Below are positions 35,825-44,519 of a stretch of 63,368 bases of DNA, piece by piece (within the stretch, counting starts at the first letter, position 1; the number at the start of each line of letters is the position of its first letter). Location: NCBI GenBank assembly GCA_946480715.1, contig CAMLKK010000017.1, positions 1 through 63,368 of the forward strand, given 5' to 3'. This stretch comes from an uncultured Bacteriovorax sp. (GTDB lineage: Bacteria; Bdellovibrionota; Bacteriovoracia; Bacteriovoracales; Bacteriovoracaceae). Made by a program: the position numbers and the translations under genes. The notes under the pieces were generated by a model that was not told where the DNA came from, searched no databases, and saw only the letters and a program-made list of their open reading frames with translations.

Positions 35825-37567
35825 TCATTCGCTTATGAAAAGACTCAAATGGGGTGATTTAGTTTTAAGTACAAAGTCTTTTAAGTTAACTTCGACATCA
35901 TTCTTTGTAATTAATAGAAATTTCTCAGTGGGTGATTTTTTGTCGTTATATTTCTGAAGGATTTCTTCCAATAATAAAGAAATGCTGAGCAAGTTCAAAT
36001 TTCGTGAATCAGTAATCGGATACCATGAATCTTGTAAACTGAAAATGTAGTTCAAGTGATATCCTGATTTATAACTAATCTCAGTCATAAGTATATCTTT
36101 CAGTTGCTCTTTCGTTAGATTTAAAGCCCATGCGTAATTAAAAAGTTTATTTATGTAATAATAATGAATTTTTTGCAACTTGTTGCTGTCGCCTAAATTA
36201 GGTATTGCATTTAAAAAATGTTCTGTTGGAATGTTATAAATTGGAACATCTTCGCAATGTTGTTTGATTAGTTGCATATCCATTTGATGCACGATTAAAT
36301 GAAGTTTATGCAATTGTATTTCTTTTAATTCGGGTCTTAAAAGTTTACATGCCTCGAGTGCAATCTTGTTCTGATTGACCCAATCGTCGAATGTTTTGAT
36401 TTGTGAGTCGATAAGTTTGATAACAAGCAGTCCACACAAACCGAGCTGAAGAAACGACGTAAGTCTTGTCAATTTCGAGTTCAGTTGGATTTTAGAAATG
36501 CTGTAAAAACAGATAAGGCCGAATATCAAAAAATAATAATTAGTATAACGTTCCCAATCTCTTGTAGAAACCATTATTCCCGTTATCAGTTGCTGATTAA
36601 GTAAAATTATCGGCATCACAATCGAGCAACAAGCTAGTGTCGAAATGTGTCGAACTGAAGATTTTTGTAAAAATCTAAACTGCTTAATAGCTATGAAAAT
36701 GAAAGCTACTGACAAAATGACACTTGGAGATAGGGATATGAGGCGAGAATGAAAAATAAAACTTGGAGAATTGGATGAATTGAAAAAATGAATATTGATA
36801 TAAAACATCAAGATGAAAGCTGGGAAATAGGCTAAAGGTTCAAGCAATATTTTTTTTTCAAAACAATAAACGAAAAAAATATAGAGTGATAAGAATAGTG
36901 AAATCGGAATTGCAATAAATGAATATGAGATACCGCTAACTAGACCTAATGTCAGAAACAAAATTGTTCCTTTTCTATGGCTCGCATTTAAATTGGCGAG
37001 ATTTAACGTCACTAAAAATATTACAAACAAAAGGATTAGGCTTAATTGCGGCTCTGGAGATCTGTTTAGAATCAAAAAGCTCACACTTGTATCTGGAATA
37101 ATTTTATCCAGGTTATAATGCGTAATATTTCTTAAGCTTGAAATATGCAAGAGTGAATTAAAGTTAATATTAGCAAGGGCCAAAATATCGAAAGGGAATA
37201 GCAGTAAAATCATTAGTAGGTATTTAGAATTACCTCTATAATTTAATTTGGTTAAAATTGAATTTCCTAAAATAAAAAGTATCGTCAAAGAACCTATATC
37301 AAGTGCTAAATTTAAAAAGAAGTTATTAGAAAATAATAAATTTAATAATTTCAGAATCAAAAATGAAAATATTCTACCCAGTGGCATATTGTTTTTAGCC
37401 AACTGGAAATAATAATCTTCATCATATGTGAATTTGAAATATGTAAAACTATGGTGTTCATTCAGCCAAAGAATATTTGGGAGTGCAATGATTGCTACGG
37501 TAAGTATGTATAAAATAAGTGTCCCATTTTCAATGGACCTCATTTTTTTTATAATTTGTGAGATCAA
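35825..37567 (-). CDS. Polytopic membrane protein, GT-C-like, unknown
   Basis: A 580-residue membrane protein with about ten helices in the first 385 residues and a soluble C-terminal region. The first loop FTYFKFTYDEDYYFQLAKNN has an acidic D-E-D-Y-Y motif as in GT-C glycosyltransferases. The start is a TTG overlapping the previous stop (TTGA), with AGAGAG upstream; an ATG eight codons later is possible. It is coupled to the heparinase-like gene. A nine-T run at 36850-36858 is in frame. I do not recognise a named family. Confidence 0.5.
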   Translation of the reverse strand: MISQIIKKMRSIENGTLILYILTVAIIALPNILWLNEHHSFTYFKFTYDEDYYFQLAKNNMPLGRIFSFLILKLLNLLFSNNFFLNLALDIGSLTILFILGNSILTKLNYRGNSKYLLMILLLFPFDILALANINFNSLLHISSLRNITHYNLDKIIPDTSVSFLILNRSPEPQLSLILLFVIFLVTLNLANLNASHRKGTILFLTLGLVSGISYSFIAIPISLFLSLYIFFVYCFEKKILLEPLAYFPAFILMFYINIHFFNSSNSPSFIFHSRLISLSPSVILSVAFIFIAIKQFRFLQKSSVRHISTLACCSIVMPIILLNQQLITGIMVSTRDWERYTNYYFLIFGLICFYSISKIQLNSKLTRLTSFLQLGLCGLLVIKLIDSQIKTFDDWVNQNKIALEACKLLRPELKEIQLHKLHLIVHQMDMQLIKQHCEDVPIYNIPTEHFLNAIPNLGDSNKLQKIHYYYINKLFNYAWALNLTKEQLKDILMTEISYKSGYHLNYIFSLQDSWYPITDSRNLNLLSISLLLEEILQKYNDKKSPTEKFLLITKNDVEVNLKDFVLKTKSPHLSLFISE

Positions 37568-39678
37568 GTTTTTCTCTCTTCGAAAAAACCATATCCTCTA
37601 GAGTATGAAGGAATATTCTTACTACTTAACTGTAGGGTAAAATTATAGTTGAGACAAATATCTTGGATTAATAATTTTTTACTTTGCCCAAGATTAATAA
37701 TTCTTAGGGTTGCTAACTTTTTGTTGAACCCAACAAGTATTTTTTCATTTGCAAAAATTACTGAACTACCTTGATCCGAGTTGAGTGAAAATAATCCTTG
37801 ATTGAGATCACCGGGTTCGACTTGAGTGCCATCTTTTCTGAACACTTGCGGACCAAAATGAGCAGAGGCGCTTCTGTACTTATTTCTAATTGTAGGAAAT
37901 GGAGTGTAAATACCTGTTCCAGGATCTTCCAATTTTAACTCGGGAGTTATGAGCTCTATTGAAAGCTGATCATTGTGATCGTGCCCACCACGTTCCTTTT
38001 GGCCTACGGGACCGCAACGAAAACTCATAAAAAAGTTATTATCTTTCCATATATAGAGTCCAAATCGTTCAAATATAATCAACTTTGGCTTAACATTTTC
38101 AGGGATTGGAAAAGATTGCTCGACCTGTGAGAAATTCTTATCAATTGATGAGGATTGGTTCTCAACGCAGACTTTTTCTAAATAATTATTCAATTCTAGA
38201 GGCAAAATGTCTTTGAATTTTTCAAGTCGATTTAAACTAGTTGGCAATTTGGACAATTCAATCGTCGAGTTGAAGTTCGAATTTTGATATATCCAGTCTT
38301 CTACTAAACCTTTATTTTCATTTTTAAAAAAGGCCTTGATTAAAGAAATCAAATCATGTTGAGCAAGATGATCTTCTTCTAAAGATTGGTCCATAAACAC
38401 CGGTTTAATTTTAAAAAAACGACCACTGTCATTATCACCGATTTGGCATATTCTTTTATCAGGTCTTGTAATGTGTTCTGAGAACTGAGTTATGCTGTAT
38501 AGCTTTTGGTAATATTTTGTACTAAAAAGCTGTTTTGGTAGATTTACTTTTTTCTTTTCAGGAAGGTTTTCAAAAACGAGGGTAGTATAGAGCATCATCT
38601 CTGATGACATTTTATGGTAAGCCGTCGATCCTTCAAAATTAGCTCCATCGTCATGAAATTGATAATCCATTTCCTCTACTAAAGCCTTATGAGCAAATTG
38701 AAGCCATTTGACGGTTGTCTTATTCACTCCCAAGAACGAAGAAATAAAAGCTAAACCACAAACATCTGCTAGATAATGATTTCCTCTGAACCCATCTTTT
38801 CCAATTTCCAGATTCGAAAAAATATACTCACCATGATCATAAAGAGAATTTTCAATTATGTTTTGAATTTCCTTCTTCGGTGTCCAGCCATAAAGTCTAA
38901 AAAAATCGTATGTTAAAACCCAACTGGAAGCCCGAAAAGCAACATCCATTGCGCATCGCCAATTCACACCATATTTAGGTGGATTGGTCGCAATGAAATC
39001 TAAAATCGTGTTTTGAAATTCCAAAGCAAGTTCATTTGCTTTGGGCATATCTTTACTTTCTTTGAACATTGCAAAGCCAAGTGCCAACCATGGCATATGC
39101 TGACATCGAGAGAGCTCCCAGGGAACCTTTATGTCAACCCCAGGCTTATGACCATAAGGGACTCTGAACCACCAAGTTTTAGAATTCCAACGATATCCAG
39201 ATTTAAAATCAATGTGCCAATCAATAGGTTGATAGCTTCCAGAGATATGCTTCCAAACATTTTTCGAGCTTGCGCGATTTGAAAAATTAATTAAATGATT
39301 GATCCATTCAAAACTTCCTGGCATTGGCTTGATTGAGCCATTCATTTCGTATTTTACACTGTTAATTCCAGGCGCTTTCATCCCATAAAAGACTTTTTGC
39401 CAGTCCGAAGCGAGTAAATTAAATTCGTGATTTGCTGTCTTTTCTAGAAGAGCTTTTAATTCTGGAAACGCTTCATCGATGAGAAAAGGATTAGGAGCGC
39501 TTTTAAAGAGAGGTGTGAATTCATCATTTCTGTTGTGTGATGAGTAAGTGGTTAGTAAAGTATCTTTTATTTGTATCCAATATGAATTGAATCTAAATAA
39601 TGCCAATTGGTAGATTTTAAGTAAAAGAATGTGAGGCGGAAGTGAAATTGCGCGTCTAAAATATTGTCCTAAAGTCAT
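37564..39678 (-). CDS. Heparinase II/III-like (alginate lyase family) protein
   Basis: A 704-residue protein. The N-terminal two thirds form the alpha/alpha barrel of the alginate-lyase/heparinase II/III type, with RFNSYWIQI near residue 28, GFRGNHYLADVCGLAF near residue 290, and GANFEGSTAYHKMSSEMMLY near residue 345. The C-terminal beta region has the family motif GGHDHNDQLSIEL near residue 565 and YRSASAHFGPQV. No signal peptide is visible, so it may be cytoplasmic or use another route. It is divergent (47 bp) from the second bi-domain oxidoreductase. Such pairs recur in polysaccharide loci and may process uronic acid-containing glycan. Confidence 0.82.
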   Translation of the reverse strand: MTLGQYFRRAISLPPHILLLKIYQLALFRFNSYWIQIKDTLLTTYSSHNRNDEFTPLFKSAPNPFLIDEAFPELKALLEKTANHEFNLLASDWQKVFYGMKAPGINSVKYEMNGSIKPMPGSFEWINHLINFSNRASSKNVWKHISGSYQPIDWHIDFKSGYRWNSKTWWFRVPYGHKPGVDIKVPWELSRCQHMPWLALGFAMFKESKDMPKANELALEFQNTILDFIATNPPKYGVNWRCAMDVAFRASSWVLTYDFFRLYGWTPKKEIQNIIENSLYDHGEYIFSNLEIGKDGFRGNHYLADVCGLAFISSFLGVNKTTVKWLQFAHKALVEEMDYQFHDDGANFEGSTAYHKMSSEMMLYTTLVFENLPEKKKVNLPKQLFSTKYYQKLYSITQFSEHITRPDKRICQIGDNDSGRFFKIKPVFMDQSLEEDHLAQHDLISLIKAFFKNENKGLVEDWIYQNSNFNSTIELSKLPTSLNRLEKFKDILPLELNNYLEKVCVENQSSSIDKNFSQVEQSFPIPENVKPKLIIFERFGLYIWKDNNFFMSFRCGPVGQKERGGHDHNDQLSIELITPELKLEDPGTGIYTPFPTIRNKYRSASAHFGPQVFRKDGTQVEPGDLNQGLFSLNSDQGSSVIFANEKILVGFNKKLATLRIINLGQSKKLLIQDICLNYNFTLQLSSKNIPSYSRGYGFFEERKT

Positions 39679-39725
39679 TGCAAACCAGAATTGTAAAAAA
39701 TTTATAACTAAGAGAGTAAAGCAGA

Positions 39726-41837
39726 ATGAAACAACTTTTTCAAAGTTTAAAATCAGGTGAAGTTAATCTGGAAGAATTGCCAGTACCATCTTGTGGGCCT
39801 GGACAAGTTCTTGTGAAAACTTCAAAAACGCTTGTGTCTCTAGGCACTGAAAAAATGCTTCTAAATTTTGGAAAAGCAAATCTCTTGAACAAAATAAAAC
39901 AACAACCTGATAAAGTTCAGCAGGTTTTAACCAAAATTAAAACCGATGGTTTAATACCTACATTGAATGCAGTAAAAACAAAATTAGAGCAGCCCTTACC
40001 TTTAGGTTATTCTTCCGTGGGTGTCGTTTTAGAAGTTGGTAAAAACATCTCTGACCTGAAACCTGGGGATCGAGTAGTTTCAAATGGTCCTCATGCTGAA
40101 TATGTCGCCGTTCCACGTAATTTAGTCGCGAAGATTCCAGACGGCGTTTCTGATGAATCCGCAGTTTTTACAGTTGTTGGGGCCATTGGCCTGCAGGGAA
40201 TTAGGTTAGTTAATCCTAGTTTGGGGGAAACTGTTGTCGTTGTTGGACTTGGTTTAATCGGTTTGCTGACAGTCCAACTTTTGAAAGCAAGTGGATGCAA
40301 TGTTATTGGATATGATTTCGATGAAGATAAAGTAAAAAGAGCTCGTATTTATGGTGCTCATGCATTTGCATTAAGTGAATTAGTTGATCCAGTTGCCGAA
40401 TCGTTGAATCTTACAAATGGTACGGGAGTCGATGCAGTAATCATAACTGCATCTACCAAAAGTGATGAAGTTATTTCTCAAGCGGCACAAATGACAAGAC
40501 CTAGAGGAAGAATTGTTTTGGTAGGCGTAGTCGGCTTGGATATTAAACGTTCAGATTTTTATGAGAAAGAAATTACGTTTCAAGTTTCATGTTCATACGG
40601 CCCAGGTCGATACGATTCTCGATATGAAGATCAAGGTTTTGATTACCCTATAGGTTTTGTACGATGGACAGAACAAAGAAATTTTGAAGCCGTTTTGGAT
40701 AGTTTGCTACATAAACGTCTTGAGGTTGATGAATTAATCACAACGAGGGTCAAATTTGAAAATGCGCCTTTATTATATTCAGAGCTTTCAAATGCCGGAT
40801 CTGAATTAGGTATTGTGATTGAGTACTCTCTCGCGCATGAAGATATTAAAAAGAGTATCAGTTTTGCATCTTCTCAATATTCAAATGCAGATACCTCAAA
40901 CTCGGTTTCAATGATTGGAGCAGGGCAGTTCGCTGGCGCGGTTATTCTACCAGGTTTCCAGAAAAATGGATTCCATTTTAAAAAATTGGGGAGTCGGTCT
41001 TCAAGTTCACTTGGACCGCATTTACGGAAGAAATTTAATTTTGAATCCCTAACAAGTGACTACAGTGAAATTTTAATCGATGAAACTGTAAAAACAGTTG
41101 TAATAACAACAAGGCACAACTCGCATGGAAAACTAGTATTAGAAGCATTAAATAAAGGAAAAAATGTATTTGTCGAAAAGCCCTTGGCACTCAGTCTGGA
41201 AGAAGTCGATTCAATAGAAAATTTCTTTAAAAATGAAACGAAGATTTCTCCAATTCTTATGGTTGGATTTAATCGTCGTTTCTCACCTCTCACTTTGGAT
41301 TTGAAAAAACATATTGATAAAATCAAATCTTCAAAAGTTTTCATTATGACAGTGAATGCCGGTGCAATTCCTTCTAAGCATTGGACACAAGACCTTAGCA
41401 TTGGAGGGGGACGACTGGTCGGTGAAGGTTGCCATTTTATCGATTTATTACGTTTCTTAGCGGGATCTTCGATTAAAGATGCAAGTGTAAAAGCCATGAA
41501 TTCAGAGTCAAAAGATACTTTTACTATTCAATTGTCATTCACTAATGGAGACATAGGAACTATTCATTATTTGGCGAACGGTAATAAAGCATTCTCAAAA
41601 GAGAGACTTGAAGTCTTTGTGGCTGGAAAAATAATTCTCTTGGATAATTTTAAAAAGCTTGAAGGTATTGGTTTCAAAAGTCTTAAATACATACTTAAGT
41701 CTCAAGATAAAGGTCATGAAAACGAGATAAAGTTCTTTAAAGAATCTTTAAATAGTGGAAAAGCACCAGTTAGTTTGGAGGAAATTTTTGAAGTTTCACG
41801 ATGGTCTATTAAACTTCAGAATGAATTAAAATTATGA
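39726..41837 (+). CDS. Bi-domain oxidoreductase: MDR dehydrogenase + Gfo/Idh/MocA (second copy)
   Basis: A 703-residue paralogue of the protein at 19452. The MDR half has TLVSLGTEKM near residue 37 (no zinc-ligand cysteine), VVVVGLGLIGLLTVQLLKASG near residue 170 and VSCSYGPGRYDSRYEDQG near residue 290; the same SCSYGPGRYD block is in the other copy. The Gfo/Idh half has SMIGAGQFAGAVILPGF, VVITTRHNSHG and VEKPLALS. It overlaps the GT4 gene by 4 bp. Two diverged copies, each beside different sugar genes, suggest two related but distinct substrates. Function is unknown. Confidence 0.85.
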   Translation: MKQLFQSLKSGEVNLEELPVPSCGPGQVLVKTSKTLVSLGTEKMLLNFGKANLLNKIKQQPDKVQQVLTKIKTDGLIPTLNAVKTKLEQPLPLGYSSVGVVLEVGKNISDLKPGDRVVSNGPHAEYVAVPRNLVAKIPDGVSDESAVFTVVGAIGLQGIRLVNPSLGETVVVVGLGLIGLLTVQLLKASGCNVIGYDFDEDKVKRARIYGAHAFALSELVDPVAESLNLTNGTGVDAVIITASTKSDEVISQAAQMTRPRGRIVLVGVVGLDIKRSDFYEKEITFQVSCSYGPGRYDSRYEDQGFDYPIGFVRWTEQRNFEAVLDSLLHKRLEVDELITTRVKFENAPLLYSELSNAGSELGIVIEYSLAHEDIKKSISFASSQYSNADTSNSVSMIGAGQFAGAVILPGFQKNGFHFKKLGSRSSSSLGPHLRKKFNFESLTSDYSEILIDETVKTVVITTRHNSHGKLVLEALNKGKNVFVEKPLALSLEEVDSIENFFKNETKISPILMVGFNRRFSPLTLDLKKHIDKIKSSKVFIMTVNAGAIPSKHWTQDLSIGGGRLVGEGCHFIDLLRFLAGSSIKDASVKAMNSESKDTFTIQLSFTNGDIGTIHYLANGNKAFSKERLEVFVAGKIILLDNFKKLEGIGFKSLKYILKSQDKGHENEIKFFKESLNSGKAPVSLEEIFEVSRWSIKLQNELKL

Positions 41838-43006
41838 AAATTTTAGTTCTCAGTTTTTATTATCCTCCAGATCTTTGTGCTGGCTCATTCAGAATGGAAG
41901 CATTCATTCCCAAATTACAATCGGCAATTCCTCATGATGCTGAAATTCATATAGTAACGACGATGCCTAATCGTTATAAAGATTTTAAAAAATCAGCGCT
42001 TTCTTATGAAGCTTCAAAAAACATAATTATTCACAGAATAGAATTACCAGAACATCAAAGTGGACTGATTGATCAGTCGAAGGCATTTTTAATCTATGCA
42101 ATGAATGCCATCAAAATAATTAAATCTCAAAAATATGATTTAGTTTTTGCAACTTCATCAAGATTGATGACTGCGTTTCTAGGAGCAGTTATTTCAAAGT
42201 TCAAATCAATTGATCTTTATCTAGATATTAGAGACCTTTTTCTTGATACCATTCAAGATGTTTTTTCAAGAAAAGCAAAAATGGTATTGCCATTATTTTC
42301 ACTCATAGAAAAATTTACTTTTAATCAAGCTAAAAAAATCAATCTTGTTTCTGAAGGATTTAAGCCATACTTTGATAAAAAATATCCAAACAAGAAGCTT
42401 AGTTTTTATACTAATGGTATTGATGAACATTTTTTAAATTTTAATTTCAATAAAGTTGATACTGATAGAAAAATGATCAAGGTTTTGTATGCAGGTAACA
42501 TTGGTGAAGGTCAGGGGCTTCATAACATTCTTCCAGAAATATGCACAAAGTTAAAAGATAGAATTCAAATTAAAGTGATTGGAAATGGAGGAAGAAAAGC
42601 AAAACTTCTAGAGTCTTTCGCGAGTTTGAATTTAAAAAATATAGAATTCTGTGAGCCAGTAGATCGAGAGATGTTACTTTTTGAATATAAGGAAGCGGAT
42701 GTTCTTTTTTTGCATTTGAATAATTTCTCAGCTTTTGAAAAAGTATTGCCGTCTAAGCTATTCGAGTACGCGGCAACAGGAAAACCCATATGGGCCGGTT
42801 TATCTGGATACTCTTATCAATTTTCAAAAAACAATATTGATAACATTGCACTCTTCAGTCCATGTAATTCATCTGAAGCCATTTCTGCATTCAATTCGTT
42901 AAATTTGAATCATATTAATCGCAAAGATTTTGTGGATCGATTTAGCAGAAATCAAATTATGTATAAACTTGCAGAAGATGTTGTTCACCGAGCAGAGCAT
43001 GCGTAA
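41834..43006 (+). CDS. GT4 family glycosyltransferase
   Basis: A 390-residue GT-B enzyme. ILVLSFYYPPDLCAGSFRM at residues 3-21 is the usual acceptor-domain start, and VLYAGNIGEGQGLHNILPE near residue 220 begins the donor domain. The E-x7-E-type block is VLPSKLFEYAATGKPIWAG near residue 305. This resembles WbpI/WbuB-like GT4 enzymes of O-antigen loci, especially ones next to the bi-domain oxidoreductase. It is ATGA-coupled upstream and overlaps the SDR start by 8 bp. Probable cytoplasmic repeat-unit assembly enzyme. Confidence 0.85.
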   Translation: MKILVLSFYYPPDLCAGSFRMEAFIPKLQSAIPHDAEIHIVTTMPNRYKDFKKSALSYEASKNIIIHRIELPEHQSGLIDQSKAFLIYAMNAIKIIKSQKYDLVFATSSRLMTAFLGAVISKFKSIDLYLDIRDLFLDTIQDVFSRKAKMVLPLFSLIEKFTFNQAKKINLVSEGFKPYFDKKYPNKKLSFYTNGIDEHFLNFNFNKVDTDRKMIKVLYAGNIGEGQGLHNILPEICTKLKDRIQIKVIGNGGRKAKLLESFASLNLKNIEFCEPVDREMLLFEYKEADVLFLHLNNFSAFEKVLPSKLFEYAATGKPIWAGLSGYSYQFSKNNIDNIALFSPCNSSEAISAFNSLNLNHINRKDFVDRFSRNQIMYKLAEDVVHRAEHA

Positions 43007-43892
43007 AATTTTTGTCACCGGAGCTAATGGTTTTGTAGGTAAGGTTTTAGTAAAAGAGCTAGCGAAACATTCTTATGATGTAATCGAAGGTACTCGCGAT
43101 CTTTACGGAGAACTTCAAGATCAAAAAAATTGGGCAAAATTTGTACAGGGTTGTTATGCAGTAGTGCATTTGGCTGCAAGAGTTCATGTTATGTCTGAGA
43201 ACGCTGTTGATCCTCAAGCAGAATTTGACAATATTAACGTTGAAGCATCTAAAAAAATTGCTCTTGCGGCAAAGTTAGCAGGTGTAAAAAGATTCATTTT
43301 CCTTAGCAGTGTGAAGGTTAACGGAGAGATGACTTTTGATTCACCATTTTCAGCAAGCGATAAACCAAACCCTCAAGACGAATATGGTTGTTCAAAACTT
43401 AATGCAGAGTTAGAGCTTTTAAAATTGCATGAACCCAACATTTTTGAAGTTGTAATTATTAGGCCGCCATTAGTTTATGGACCTGGAGTAAAAGCAAATT
43501 TTGAGAGACTTTCTCAGCTAGTAAAAAAAGGGATGCCACTTCCGTTTGGAAGTGTTTTAAATCGTAGAAGTTTAGTTTCAGTATATAATTTGTGTGATCT
43601 CGTAACAACCTGTATTGAACATCCAAAAGCAGCTGGAGAAATTTTTCTAGTGTCAGATGATGTGGACTATAGCTTAAAGGACATGGTCATCTTATTGGGA
43701 AAAACTTTGAAGAAGGAAGCTCACCTAATTTCTGTACCAGTTTTTTTAATGACATTAGCTTTAAAGTCTATAGGTAAAAAAAGCTACTCTGATAGAATGT
43801 TTGGAAATTTGCATGTTGAAATTAGTAAAACCAAAAATTTATTAGGATGGAGACCAAAGCATGATTTTCTATCTACTTTCAAAGACAATTAA
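42999..43892 (+). CDS. NAD-dependent epimerase/reductase (WbpV/WreQ-like 4-reductase)
   Basis: A 297-residue SDR. The ATG at 42999 gives the NAD site right at the N-terminus (KIFVTGANGFVGKVL at 3-17), so the longer open frame from 42930 is rejected. AARVHVMSENAVDPQAEF and FLSSVKVNGEM are typical of the subgroup that reduces UDP-4-keto-6-deoxy-GlcNAc to UDP-QuiNAc (WbpV, WreQ); YGCSK is the active site. Its neighbours are a small phosphosugar transferase and a WbpM-like dehydratase, which are the other two parts of that pathway. Confidence 0.8.
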   Translation: MRKIFVTGANGFVGKVLVKELAKHSYDVIEGTRDLYGELQDQKNWAKFVQGCYAVVHLAARVHVMSENAVDPQAEFDNINVEASKKIALAAKLAGVKRFIFLSSVKVNGEMTFDSPFSASDKPNPQDEYGCSKLNAELELLKLHEPNIFEVVIIRPPLVYGPGVKANFERLSQLVKKGMPLPFGSVLNRRSLVSVYNLCDLVTTCIEHPKAAGEIFLVSDDVDYSLKDMVILLGKTLKKEAHLISVPVFLMTLALKSIGKKSYSDRMFGNLHVEISKTKNLLGWRPKHDFLSTFKDN

Positions 43893-44452
43893 TGCTGAAT
43901 GTTTGACCTGCTGATAACTTTATAAACTGTTAAGAAGATTATTTTCAAATCAAATAATAAAGATCTATTTTCCAAGTAGTATTGATCATATTTAACCTTC
44001 TCTGGAATTTCTAACTCGTCTCTTCCGTTTATTTGCGCCCATCCTGTAACACCAGGAGGAATAAGGTGAACTCCGACTTTAGTTCTTAATTCCATTAAGT
44101 CATATTGATTGTAGAGGGCGGGCCGTGGCCCAACGATATTCATATCACCTTTGAGTACTGACCAAAGCTGGGGAAGCTCATCAAGGCTTGTTTTTCTTAA
44201 TAATGATCCAACAGGAGTAAGAAAACTTTTTCCGTTACTAAGTAAATGAGTTGCCACTTGTGGTGTATTGATGCGCATCGTTCTAAATTTTGGCATTAAA
44301 AAGATTTCATTATTTATTCCGATTCTTTTTGACCAATGGATGGCAGGTCCAGGACTCGTAAACTTAACGATTATCCAAACAATGAAAAATGGGATAGCGA
44401 ATACAATGATCGCGATTATGCTAAATAAAACATTAAAGACGCGGATGGCCAT
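43889..44452 (-). CDS. Small polyprenyl-phosphate sugar-1-phosphate transferase (PglC/WreU type)
   Basis: About 187 residues, a monotopic phosphoglycosyltransferase. The hydrophobic hairpin is VLFSIIAIIVFAIPFFIVWIIV, then TSPGPAIHWSKRIG, MPKFRTMRINTP, KTSLDELPQLW (catalytic Asp-Glu) and GPRPAL follow. The open frame extends to a TTG at 44482, but the ATG at 44452 has GAGAG five bases upstream and gives the standard M-x-R-x-F-N start. It starts glycan assembly by moving a sugar-1-phosphate to undecaprenyl phosphate. Beside WbpV/WbpM-like genes the sugar is probably QuiNAc. Convergent with the SDR with 4 bp overlap. Confidence 0.88.
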   Translation of the reverse strand: MAIRVFNVLFSIIAIIVFAIPFFIVWIIVKFTSPGPAIHWSKRIGINNEIFLMPKFRTMRINTPQVATHLLSNGKSFLTPVGSLLRKTSLDELPQLWSVLKGDMNIVGPRPALYNQYDLMELRTKVGVHLIPPGVTGWAQINGRDELEIPEKVKYDQYYLENRSLLFDLKIIFLTVYKVISRSNIQH

Positions 44453-44519
44453 TAGTTCTCTCATGACATTGATAATAAGCAATTATATGATTCTTTTTCT
44501 TAATTTATAAGAGAGAACT

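Noticed and set aside
42930..42998. Longer open frame for the WbpV-like SDR
   Set aside because: The extra residues lie inside the GT4 gene and precede the normal N-terminal NAD motif; ATG at 42999 fits the family start.
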